Origin: CAYWMQ01 sp964459635
GTDB taxonomy: Bacteria > Patescibacteriota > Minisyncoccia > Phycocordibacterales > UBA12088
Assembly (NCBI GenBank): GCA_964459635.1
Contig: CAYWMQ010000034.1
Coordinates: forward strand, 1 to 8,233
Reading direction: 5' to 3'
DNA: 8,233 bases
Positions 1-5,862 of the stretch are shown in pieces; within the stretch, counting starts at the first letter, position 1, and every line of letters starts with the position of its first letter. The notes below the pieces were generated by a model. It made no database searches and was not told where the DNA came from. It was given only the letters and a program-made list of their open reading frames with translations. Position numbers and translations under genes: made by a program.

Positions 1-268
1 GTATCTCCGCTTTTTCCTCCCGCGTGAGCACATCATGCCAGAGCACCGCATCACCATGTGACACTTCGTTACCGTTTTGCCCCATCACGTAACAATCGAC
101 ACCCGCAAGCTGTGTGCGGATGGCTGCGCTTGACTGTCCACTGATCACTGCGATCTCCTGCGGAAGCGCGTTGAGCATATCGCGCATCTCATCTGTGACG
201 GGTGTTCTACTTCGCGTCACCGTGCCATCCATGTCGAAAAATAGGTGCTTGTATGTGGTCTTGCTCAT
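1..268 (-). CDS. HAD-superfamily phosphatase (HAD-IIB / phosphomannomutase-like), 3' end outside window
   Basis: Only the first 89 residues are present. The gene starts at ATG 268-266 and runs off the left edge with no stop. Residues 7-17 read KHLFFDMDGTV, which contains HAD motif I (DMDGT, residues 12-16): Asp12 would be the nucleophile and Asp14 the acid/base, with Mg2+ as cofactor. AVISGQS (residues 40-46) fits motif II, whose Ser/Thr binds phosphate. MGQNGNE (about residues 62-68) resembles the NG motif that precedes the C2 cap in type IIB (Cof-like) enzymes, including eukaryotic-type phosphomannomutases and sucrose- or trehalose-phosphate phosphatases. The substrate cannot be assigned because the cap and the C-terminal motifs III/IV lie outside. 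It is probably a soluble cytoplasmic sugar-phosphate phosphatase or mutase. No clear Shine-Dalgarno precedes the start. It is transcribed divergently from the membrane-protein gene at 328. The HAD call is firm and the subfamily tentative. Confidence 0.82.
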   Translation of the reverse strand, partial: MSKTTYKHLFFDMDGTVTRSRTPVTDEMRDMLNALPQEIAVISGQSSAAIRTQLAGVDCYVMGQNGNEVSHGDAVLWHDVLTREEKAEI

Positions 269-279
269 AGGTAAGTAGT

Positions 280-289
280 ATTGCGCAAT
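280..289. promoter_or_regulatory. 10-nt perfect palindrome in the divergent spacer (possible operator)
   Basis: ATTGCGCAAT is self-complementary. It lies in the 59-bp spacer between two divergent genes and covers the proposed -35 (281-286) of the plus-strand gene. Such a position would suit a dimeric regulator, but there is no second copy in the window to support that. Confidence 0.2.
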
Positions 290-308
290 GCAATGCTGGT
301 GCTATGCT
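281..308 (+). promoter_or_regulatory. Candidate promoter of the DUF5671-like gene
   Basis: A TTGCGC -35-like box (281-286), a 16-nt spacer and a TATGCT -10-like box (303-308) would start the transcript near 315. An AGGA (317-320) then lies 7 nt before the GTG at 328. The direct repeat ATGCTGG (293-299 and 304-310) overlaps the -10. This is a consensus match by eye only. Confidence 0.4.
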
Positions 309-327
309 GGAATGGTAGGACAAGGGC

Positions 328-1443
328 GTGCTCTGCACAAGCACTCAGAGTGCACAGCTGCCCGTACGCAGTATGATGTTTCTGAGCCTAGCAGTACCGG
401 TCATTATTATCTTACTAATAGTAAGCTTTATTGGTATGTCTACTTCACGCTTCTCTCCTAAGTACGTGTTTCTGTGGCTTGCCGCCATGATTACCCTATA
501 CATATCTATAGGTTCGTCTGCGGTCTTACTCTTCAACTACATAGATATTTTGTTTCCCGATAAGCTTGTAGCGGGCTATTACGACCCATACTCGGGCGCC
601 GTGCGTTTCGCTATCGCGTCGCTCGTTGTTGTGTTTCCGCTGTATCTTCTGCTCATGCGCATGGTACATCGTGATATTCGTGCAGACGCGGAGCGTGCAG
701 AGCTTGGCGTCCGGAAGTGGCTTGTGTACCTCACCATTTTCGCTGCCGCTGCTTTTCTCGCGGGCGCACTTATTGCTCTCATAAATACGTTCCTCAACGG
801 GGAAATAACTACCCGCTTCCTCCTAAAACTGATAGTCGTCTTTGTGCTCGCGGGGAGTACGTTCTGGTACTACATAGAAGAGCTGCGCGGCGTATGGCAA
901 ACAAACGAACAGCGATCAAAATACGTAGGTATGGGAACGGCCATACTGGTACTTGTCGCAATAGTGTCGGGCTTTTTCCTCATCGGCACGCCAGGCGATG
1001 CCCGGGCGTATCGATTTGACGAACGCCGCGTGCAGGACCTTGAGTCCTTACAGTACCAGCTCGTGGACTACTACCGCGCGAAGCGCGAGGTGCCTGTCAG
1101 CTTGGACGCTCTCATAGACACCATTGGCACAGGAGCGCTGCCTACCGACCCGGACACGGGTGAGCAGTACGACTACCGCAGAACAAGCTCGACAGCCTTT
1201 GAGCTGTGTGCAACGTTCGCACGCTCAAGCGGCGAAAGGAAGAGCACGCGCCCATGGGCACCTATGCCGGGCATTCAAGGCGCAGATTGGACGCATGAGG
1301 CAGGCACACACTGCTTCAGCCGCACAATAGACCCGGAGCTTTACCCGCCCTTGTCTGACACCGCACGAGAAAAGGAGCGTTCGGGCGCCGCAGTACCGAC
1401 TACACCTGCGATACCGAAAGGTGCCGTGATGGAGATCGAGTAA
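328..1443 (+). CDS. Six-helix membrane protein (DUF5671-like) with C-terminal pilin-like extracytoplasmic domain
   Basis: The 371-residue protein has about six hydrophobic segments (near residues 17-38, 46-70, 92-111, 132-154, 164-183 and 201-221). The middle four resemble DUF5671, a membrane domain of unknown function that I recall as common in Patescibacteria. After the last helix the protein becomes soluble (about 223-371). The segment LQYQLVDYYRAKREVP followed by LPTDPDTGEQYDYR resembles the C-terminal part of type II secretion pseudopilins (GspG-like), in which a helix leads to a P-D-P-x-x-x-x-Y-x-Y turn. Two cysteines, in FELCATF and HCFSR, could form a disulfide outside the membrane. 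GTG 328 is preferred because AGGA (317-320) lies 7 nt upstream and an in-frame stop at 316-318 rules out earlier starts. ATG 373 is the alternative. The gene ends 2 nt before the short ORF leading into leuS, so co-transcription with leuS is likely. The function is unknown. Confidence 0.8.
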   Translation: MLCTSTQSAQLPVRSMMFLSLAVPVIIILLIVSFIGMSTSRFSPKYVFLWLAAMITLYISIGSSAVLLFNYIDILFPDKLVAGYYDPYSGAVRFAIASLVVVFPLYLLLMRMVHRDIRADAERAELGVRKWLVYLTIFAAAAFLAGALIALINTFLNGEITTRFLLKLIVVFVLAGSTFWYYIEELRGVWQTNEQRSKYVGMGTAILVLVAIVSGFFLIGTPGDARAYRFDERRVQDLESLQYQLVDYYRAKREVPVSLDALIDTIGTGALPTDPDTGEQYDYRRTSSTAFELCATFARSSGERKSTRPWAPMPGIQGADWTHEAGTHCFSRTIDPELYPPLSDTAREKERSGAAVPTTPAIPKGAVMEIE

Positions 1444-1445
1444 GC

Positions 1446-1544
1446 ATGAAGACGTACGACCACAGAACAATAGCAGCAAAATGCCCCCCTTCGCCAAGGC
1501 TTCCGCGGGGCAAGCAGGAAGAATATGAAAAGTTACGACCATAA
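1446..1544 (+). pseudogene. 32-codon ORF resembling the leuS N-terminus (decayed duplicate or displaced original start)
   Basis: This ORF starts 2 nt after the preceding gene with GGAG at 1431-1434. Its first 13 residues, MKTYDHRTIAAKC, align without gaps to the leuS start MKSYDHKAIEQKW: seven are identical and several of the rest are conservative. At DNA level 27 of 39 positions match. The similarity stops at codon 13, where a GC-rich inverted repeat begins. The frame then continues through the repeat and ends with TAA 17 nt inside leuS, overlapping its first 20 nt. The simplest reading is that the upstream copy is a remnant of an older leuS start separated from the gene by a repeat insertion, or a small local duplication. 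A translated, translationally coupled leader peptide is possible. A leucine attenuator is unlikely because only two Leu codons occur and they are scattered. Confidence 0.45.
1482..1512. repeat. REP-like inverted repeat between the two leuS-type starts
   Basis: TGCCCC (1482-1487) and GGGGCA (1507-1512) form a perfect 6-bp stem around a 19-nt loop containing TTCGCCAAGGCTTC. From memory, CPR and other candidate-phylum genomes carry dispersed repeats of the form CCCGCC-TTCGCCAAGGCTTC-GGCGGG followed by CAAGCAGG, and this looks like a mutated copy. The downstream flank provides AGGAAG (1516-1521), the only Shine-Dalgarno for leuS. No T-run follows, so it is not a terminator. Confidence 0.5.
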
Positions 1545-3245
1545 GGCAATAGAGCAGAAATGGCAACAAAAATGGGAGCAAGACAAGCTCTACGAGACGC
1601 CTGATTCCGTGCCCGCGAAGGAAAACGAGTACCTACTGGTGGAGTACCCGTACCCAAGCGGTAACCTCCACATAGGACACTGGTACGCCTTTGCGGTGCC
1701 GGACATCTATGCACGCTTCAGGCGCATGCAGGGCAAAAATGTCCTTTTTCCGATCGGTTTCGACTCATTTGGCCTTCCTGCAGAGAACGCCGCCATAAAA
1801 CGGGGGCTTGACCCAAAAGAGTGGACGTACGACAACATCGCGCACATGGAAGGCCAGCTCAAAAGCATGGGCAACTCCTTCGACTGGTCGCGCAAGGTGG
1901 TGGCGAGCGACCCCGAGTACTACAAGTGGACGCAGTGGCTTTTCTTGCAGCTGTATGAAAAGGGCCTCGCGTATAAAAAAGACGGCACCGTACCGTGGTG
2001 CGACTCATGTAAGACCGTGCTTGCCAACGAGCAGATCGTAAACGGTGCGTGTGAGCGCTGTGGCACCGCGGTGGTACAGAAAGACCTCGCACAGTGGTAC
2101 CTCAAGATTACCGATTACGCAGAGCGGCTNNNNNNNNNNNNNNNNNNNNNNNNNNNNNNNNNNNNNNNNNNNNNNNNNNNNNNNNNNNNNNNNNNNNNNN
2201 NNNNNNNNNNNNNNNNNNNNNNNNNNNNNCGGGGTGGACGCCTGAAGTGGACACCATGGATACGTTTGTGGACTCTTCATGGTACTTCCTGCGCTACCTC
2301 GACCCAAAGAATGACGCTGAGTTTTCGGCGATAGAAAAGCAGAAGCAGTGGATGCCCGTCACACTCTATTCCGGCGGCGCCGAGCACACCACCATGCACG
2401 TGTTGTACTCGCGCTTCTTCTACAAAGCCCTCTATGACCTCGGCCTCGTAACACACAGCGAGCCATACGTACGCCGCATGAACAGAGGTCTCATACTCGG
2501 GCCGGACGGTGCCAAGATGAGCAAGTCGAAGGGCAACGTCATAGACCCGGACGAAAATGTGGCACGCGTCGGAGCGGACACCGTAAAGATGTACTTGGCT
2601 TTTATCGGCCCGTACAACGAGCCCGGACAGTATCCGTGGGACCTCGGCGGCATAGCGGGCGTAAGGAGATTCCTTGAAAAGGTGTGGAATCTGAGTGAGC
2701 GAGTAGCGAGTTGGCGAGTTGGCGAGTTGGCGAATGCGTCGGACTCGCCACTCGATACTCGCGCCTCGTTACTGTTGAATCAAACAATCAAGAAAGTCAG
2801 TGAGGACGTGCAGGCGCTGAAGTTCAACACCGCCATTAGCGCACTCATGGTGCTCGTAAACCACCTTGAGAAACTTGAGACTGTGCCTGCTTACGCGTAC
2901 GAGACGCTCATACGTCTCCTCGCCCCCTTTGCGCCGCATCTTACCGAAGAGCTATGGGAAGGCCTTGGCCATGCCTCGTCTGTGCATCTGGAGCCCTGGC
3001 CCGCGTACGACGAAACGCTGCTCGCGCAGGCGGAAGTAACTGTAGCGGTGCAAGTAGACGGCAGAACGCGAGGCACGTTCACAGCATCGCCCGATATGGC
3101 GAAGGAAGCGCTTCTGGCACGCGCGCGCGAGGTGCGCACAGTGTCGCCATACCTCGAGGGGAGGCGCATCGTGCGGGAAATAGTGGTACCCGGCCGTATG
3201 GTGAGCTTCGTGACTGCCGCTGCAGGAGAAAAGGCCGCCGAGTAG
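1525..3245 (+). CDS. leuS: Leucyl-tRNA synthetase (class Ia), interrupted by an assembly gap
   Basis: LeuRS charges tRNA-Leu with leucine in the cytoplasm. HIGH is at residues 49-52 (NLHIGHW) and KMSKS at nt 2514-2528 (GAKMSKSKGN). A zinc ribbon of two CxxC pairs surrounds TVLANEQIVNGAC, and DTMDTFVDSSWYF plus GAEHTTMH belong to the catalytic core. The C-terminal part holds the anticodon-binding helical domain and a short end domain. The leucine-specific insertion before KMSKS is absent. The 202 residues before the gap and 337 after it total 539, against about 800-860 for the family, so some 260-280 residues, mainly the CP1 editing domain, are missing. The reading frame differs on the two sides because 100 N is a placeholder, so this is not evidence of a real frameshift. 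ATG 1525 is supported by AGGAAG (1516-1521). A palindromic element is inserted in frame at about 2699-2762. Confidence 0.95.
2130..2229. other. Assembly gap (exactly 100 N) inside leuS
   Basis: The run of exactly 100 N is the usual scaffolding placeholder for a gap of unknown length. Comparison with full-length LeuRS suggests about 0.8 kb is missing. The sequence before it ends at ITDYAERL and resumes at GWTPEVDTMDT, so orientation and gene order across the gap are consistent. Confidence 0.98.
2699..2762 (+). repeat. In-frame palindromic / tandem-octamer element inside leuS
   Basis: GCGAGTTG occurs three times in tandem (2706-2729), flanked by GCGAGTA (2699-2705) and a diverged unit GCGAATGC (2730-2737). 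ACTCGCCACTCGATACTCGC (2743-2762) is the near-perfect reverse complement of 2699-2719 and forms a long imperfect hairpin with a loop of about 23 nt. It is translated in frame as ERVASWRVGELANASDSP and following residues, between the stem-contact region after KMSKS and the anticodon-binding domain, a variable surface linker in LeuRS. It resembles the protein-coding palindromic elements known from Rickettsia and differs in sequence from the repeat at 1482-1512. Confidence 0.65.
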
Positions 3246-3263
3246 GTGGACAATACGAAGTAT

Positions 3264-3292
3264 TTGACGTATTATAAGTACTATGCTAAAGT
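3264..3292 (+). promoter_or_regulatory. Sigma70-type promoter for the sigma-r4/HARE-HTH gene
   Basis: TTGACG (3264-3269) matches the -35 consensus at 5 of 6 positions. A 17-nt spacer follows, then TAAAGT (3287-3292), 4 of 6 for the -10, preceded by TGC as an extended -10. Transcription would start near 3299 and leave an untranslated leader of about 85 nt, much longer than those of the next two genes. Confidence 0.6.
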
Positions 3293-3304
3293 GGCTCTAC
3301 ATAC

Positions 3305-3319
3305 CCGGCTAAACGCCGG
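3305..3319 (+). other. Small GC hairpin in the 5' leader
   Basis: CCGGC (3305-3309), loop TAAAC and GCCGG (3315-3319) form a 5-bp stem just after the predicted transcription start. No T-run follows, so it is not a usable terminator for leuS. It could protect the mRNA end or be chance. Confidence 0.3.
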
Positions 3320-3363
3320 AATGAGCAAAATACGTAGCATTTACATTATATTTATTAGCAAGT

Positions 3364-3379
3364 TGCACCAGTGCACCAG
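3364..3379 (+). repeat. Tandem octamer TGCACCAG x2 just upstream of a start codon
   Basis: TGCACCAG is repeated exactly (3364-3371 and 3372-3379) and flanked by AGCAAGT at 3357-3363 and 3378-3384. It ends 5 nt before ATG 3385, where a Shine-Dalgarno would be expected and none is present. The significance is unknown. Confidence 0.4.
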
Positions 3380-3384
3380 CAAGT

Positions 3385-4437
3385 ATGCCAGCAAAAATGA
3401 CTTTTAAACCGAAGTCGGTGACGAAGAAGCTCCTCGCCGTACTTCCGGACCGCGCACGTGAAGTGCTCATCAAGCGCTACGGCCTTGGTGAGAACACCTC
3501 ACCATCTACACTTGAGGCGATAGGCCAGGAGTATGGCATCACGCGTGAGCGTGTGCGCCAAATAGAGAACTACGCCCTTTCGACCATCCGCAAGTCCGAT
3601 GCGTTCAAGAACGAGCAGGACACGTTTGAAGAACTCAAAGATATTATTACCCGCATGGGCTCTATAGTTTCCGAGCAGGAGCTTCTTGAGTCGCTCGCAA
3701 AAGATCAGAGCACACAAAATCACATTCACCTGCTGCTCGTCCTCGGTGAAGCCTTTACGCTTGAAAAGGGTACGGATGAGTTTGCACATCGCTGGCATGT
3801 AGACCCTGACACGGCAGATGCGGTGCATGATGCCCTGCGTCGCCTGTATGACAACCTATCGGATGACGAGCTGGTGTCCGAGTCTGAGCTCATAGACTCT
3901 TTCCTCCGCGAGCTGCGCGAGCTCAATCATGACACGGCCGACAAGGAGATACTCCGCCGCTGGCTTTCGCTTTCGCGCACTATAGGCAAGAACCCGCTTG
4001 GCGAATGGGGTCGCGCGCACAGCCCGAACGTACGCGCCAAGGGCATGCGCGATTTTGCGTACCTTGTCATCAAGCGCCACGGCTCTCCGATGCACTTCCG
4101 CGAGGTTGCCAACACCATCACCGAGCTCTTCAAGCGCAAGGCGCATGAAGCCACCTGCCACAACGAGCTCATCAAGGATGACCGCTTTGTGCTCGTGGGC
4201 CGCGGTATCTACGCACTCAAAGAGTGGGGCTACAGCGCAGGACCGGTGAAGGAAGTCATCACCGAGATACTTTCCCGCCAGGGCGCGCTCACGCGCGAGG
4301 AGGTGATCGAGGCGGTACGTAAAGAGCGCTACGTGAAGGACAACACCATCCTCATCAACCTGCAGGACACGAGTCGCTTCGCTCGCGACAAAGACGGTCG
4401 CTACTCTCTGAAGAAGCCCGTCGCTGTTGCCGCGTAA
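3385..4437 (+). CDS. Sigma-70 region 4 / HARE-HTH DNA-binding protein (no sigma region 2)
   Basis: This 350-residue, probably cytoplasmic protein is a predicted transcription-associated DNA-binding factor. Residues 12-72 match sigma-70 region 4: LPDRAREVLIKRYGL, then the helix-turn-helix TLEAIGQEYGITRERVRQIE, whose recognition helix is nearly that of housekeeping sigma factors for the -35 box. There is no region 2 or 3, so it cannot melt promoters as a normal sigma factor does. The middle (about 75-215) is helical and acidic. Residues about 221-282 (FAYLVIKRHGSPMHFREVANTI through VGRGIYALKEWG) fit the HARE-HTH winged-helix fold, also found in the RNA polymerase delta subunit. Residues about 286-345 look like a second winged helix. 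Known families link HARE-HTH to RNA polymerase and DNA-modification contexts. A role modulating RNA polymerase is inference. ATG 3385 is the likely start and ATG 3397 the alternative, neither with a clear Shine-Dalgarno. It has its own promoter. Confidence 0.82.
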   Translation: MPAKMTFKPKSVTKKLLAVLPDRAREVLIKRYGLGENTSPSTLEAIGQEYGITRERVRQIENYALSTIRKSDAFKNEQDTFEELKDIITRMGSIVSEQELLESLAKDQSTQNHIHLLLVLGEAFTLEKGTDEFAHRWHVDPDTADAVHDALRRLYDNLSDDELVSESELIDSFLRELRELNHDTADKEILRRWLSLSRTIGKNPLGEWGRAHSPNVRAKGMRDFAYLVIKRHGSPMHFREVANTITELFKRKAHEATCHNELIKDDRFVLVGRGIYALKEWGYSAGPVKEVITEILSRQGALTREEVIEAVRKERYVKDNTILINLQDTSRFARDKDGRYSLKKPVAVAA

Positions 4438-4460
4438 GGTAACACACGCACGCCTTTCAC

Positions 4461-4493
4461 TCACGGCCGCGCTTCTACACAGTGCGGCCGTGA
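4461..4493 (+). terminator. Strong hairpin after the sigma-r4/HARE gene (no T-run)
   Basis: TCACGGCCGC (4461-4470) and GCGGCCGTGA (4484-4493) are perfect 10-bp arms. Three further pairs, one of them G-U, extend the stem to 13 bp around loop TCTACAC. It begins 24 nt after the stop codon, as a terminator would, but TGCGTTCCC follows instead of a T-run. It may be a weak or factor-assisted terminator or an mRNA 3'-end stabiliser. Confidence 0.5.
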
Positions 4494-4508
4494 TGCGTTC
4501 CCATGCTT

Positions 4509-4517
4509 TGGTATACT
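4509..4517 (+). promoter_or_regulatory. Extended -10 promoter TGG-TATACT
   Basis: TGG (4509-4511) followed by TATACT (4512-4517) is a near-consensus extended -10, and no convincing -35 lies 17 nt upstream. Transcription would begin at about 4523-4525, essentially at ATG 4524, which implies a leaderless mRNA. It also argues against ATG 4503, which would lie upstream of the transcript. Confidence 0.55.
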
Positions 4518-4523
4518 GTACCC

Positions 4524-5786
4524 ATGGACGGATCTCTCATCGCCCAAGCTTTCTCAAGCGAAGCACCGCTGTGGCTGCGCACATGGGATGCGCTTGCGTT
4601 TGTTCTCTACTACGCCCCCTACTGGGCGCCCCCCTTTCTCGGAGTCATCTTGTTTGATACATGGCTCAAGTACATTCGGCTGCGCTTTATCGCCAAGACG
4701 CCGGTAGTGCTGCTTGAAATGCGACTACCACAAGAAATTTTCAAGACACCGGCCGCTATGCAGGCGGTGTTGGACAGCCTCCACATCACGAGCGGGGAGT
4801 CCACCTTCATTGCACGCCTCTGGAACGGCTCGGTGCGTACTTGGTACTCTTTTGAAATAGTCTCTACCGAAGGGCAGGTGCACTTCTACCTGTGGACGCG
4901 TGCAGCGTACCGCCGCCACGTTGAGCGCGTGCTCTACTCACAGTACCCGGACATAGAGCTGCGCGAAGTGCCCGACTACACGCTTGCGCATGACTTTAAT
5001 TTGGAGACGCATGACTGGTTTATTCTCGACTACGAGCTCAAGCAGCCCGACCCGCTTCCGATCAAGACGTACGTGGACTTTGGGCTTGACAGCACCATGC
5101 TCAAAGAGGAGCTCAAGGTGGACCCACTTGCAAACCTGCTTGAAATCGCGGGCTCTATGCGTAAAGGCGAGCACTTCTGGTTGCAGATACTTGCCCAGCC
5201 ACAGAAGGGTGAGGACATCACGTACGGGCTGCGTCACAACAAAGACACACTGGACAAGGCGGCCGCTGCATATGTCACCAAGATACGCTCCACACCCGAA
5301 GAAAGCATAGTGCTAAAGGACGGCACCTCGGTGAAAACACTGAGCCAGAAGCAGATGGACCAGATAAAGGCGGTACACCGCACATCGCTCGGCGGCAACG
5401 GCTACAACGCGGGTGTACGCGCCGGCTACATAGCGGAGCGTGACGTGTTCGACGGCACCACCATCCCCGCCCTCATTCGTCTCTTTATGCCGTTTTCCGC
5501 CCCCGGCAGCAACCAGCTGCTCCCGAACTATGGCCGATGGAACATCAAGTTCGACCACCCGTGGCAGGATTACAAGGGCACACGCGAGGTCCGCGAAAAG
5601 ATACGGTCGCTTGACGCCTATCGCCGGCGGTCCTGGTTTCATCACCCCTACAAGTTCAAGCCCTTCATGTTTTCGCCGGAAGAGCTTGCCACGCTGTGGC
5701 ATCCGGTAGGCTCAACCGCGACCACACCTACCATACAGCGCATTTCCTCCACGCGTTCCGAAGCGCCGGCAAACTTGCCCATTTAG
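4524..5786 (+). CDS. DUF8128-like membrane protein (N-terminal part of HerA/VirB4-like ATPase systems, ATPase absent)
   Basis: The 420-residue protein has one clear hydrophobic N-terminal region (about residues 22-47, ending in VILFDTWLKY) and a long soluble remainder, presumably cytoplasmic. I recognise the conserved blocks PVVLLEMRLPQEIFKTP, TFIARLWNGSVRTWYSFEI, FYLWTRAAYRRHVE and the terminal EELATLWHP...TPTIQRI...EAPANLP from patescibacterial and archaeal proteins, I believe DUF8128. There they sit in front of, or are fused to, HerA/VirB4-type ATPases of secretion or conjugation-like systems. No Walker A or B motif is visible, and no ATPase gene lies next to it in the window. It ends just after the EAPANLP block where the ATPase part would begin in fused versions, so it looks like a complete stand-alone form and not a truncation. 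ATG 4524 is chosen over in-frame ATG 4503 because the -10 box lies between them. Confidence 0.68.
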   Translation: MDGSLIAQAFSSEAPLWLRTWDALAFVLYYAPYWAPPFLGVILFDTWLKYIRLRFIAKTPVVLLEMRLPQEIFKTPAAMQAVLDSLHITSGESTFIARLWNGSVRTWYSFEIVSTEGQVHFYLWTRAAYRRHVERVLYSQYPDIELREVPDYTLAHDFNLETHDWFILDYELKQPDPLPIKTYVDFGLDSTMLKEELKVDPLANLLEIAGSMRKGEHFWLQILAQPQKGEDITYGLRHNKDTLDKAAAAYVTKIRSTPEESIVLKDGTSVKTLSQKQMDQIKAVHRTSLGGNGYNAGVRAGYIAERDVFDGTTIPALIRLFMPFSAPGSNQLLPNYGRWNIKFDHPWQDYKGTREVREKIRSLDAYRRRSWFHHPYKFKPFMFSPEELATLWHPVGSTATTPTIQRISSTRSEAPANLPI

Positions 5787-5823
5787 CGCATCGTGTTCTC
5801 GTGCACTTTGCACGCAAGTGAGC

Positions 5824-5853
5824 TTGGTGCGGGTGGGCATATTTAGGTACAAT
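5824..5853 (+). promoter_or_regulatory. Promoter of mltG
   Basis: TTGGTG (5824-5829), an 18-nt spacer and TACAAT (5848-5853, 5 of 6 for the -10) end 9 nt before ATG 5863. The transcript would start within a few bases of the ATG, again leaderless or nearly so. Confidence 0.5.
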
Positions 5854-5862
5854 GCGTACATT

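Noticed and set aside
1444..1524. T-box riboswitch or leucine attenuator ahead of leuS
   Set aside because: The 81-nt spacer is too short for a T-box, shows no T-box consensus or terminator, and the short ORF has only two Leu codons.
1225..1581. 118-residue open frame on the minus strand across the leuS start
   Set aside because: It is antisense to two real genes and the repeat, and has no family features.
3856..4464. 202-residue open frame on the minus strand
   Set aside because: It lies antisense to the well-supported sigma-r4/HARE gene, starts inside a hairpin, and its product has no recognisable domain. It is a shadow of GC-rich codon usage.
5313..5702. 129-residue open frame on the minus strand
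   Set aside because: It is antisense to the DUF8128-like gene, with biased composition and no domain.
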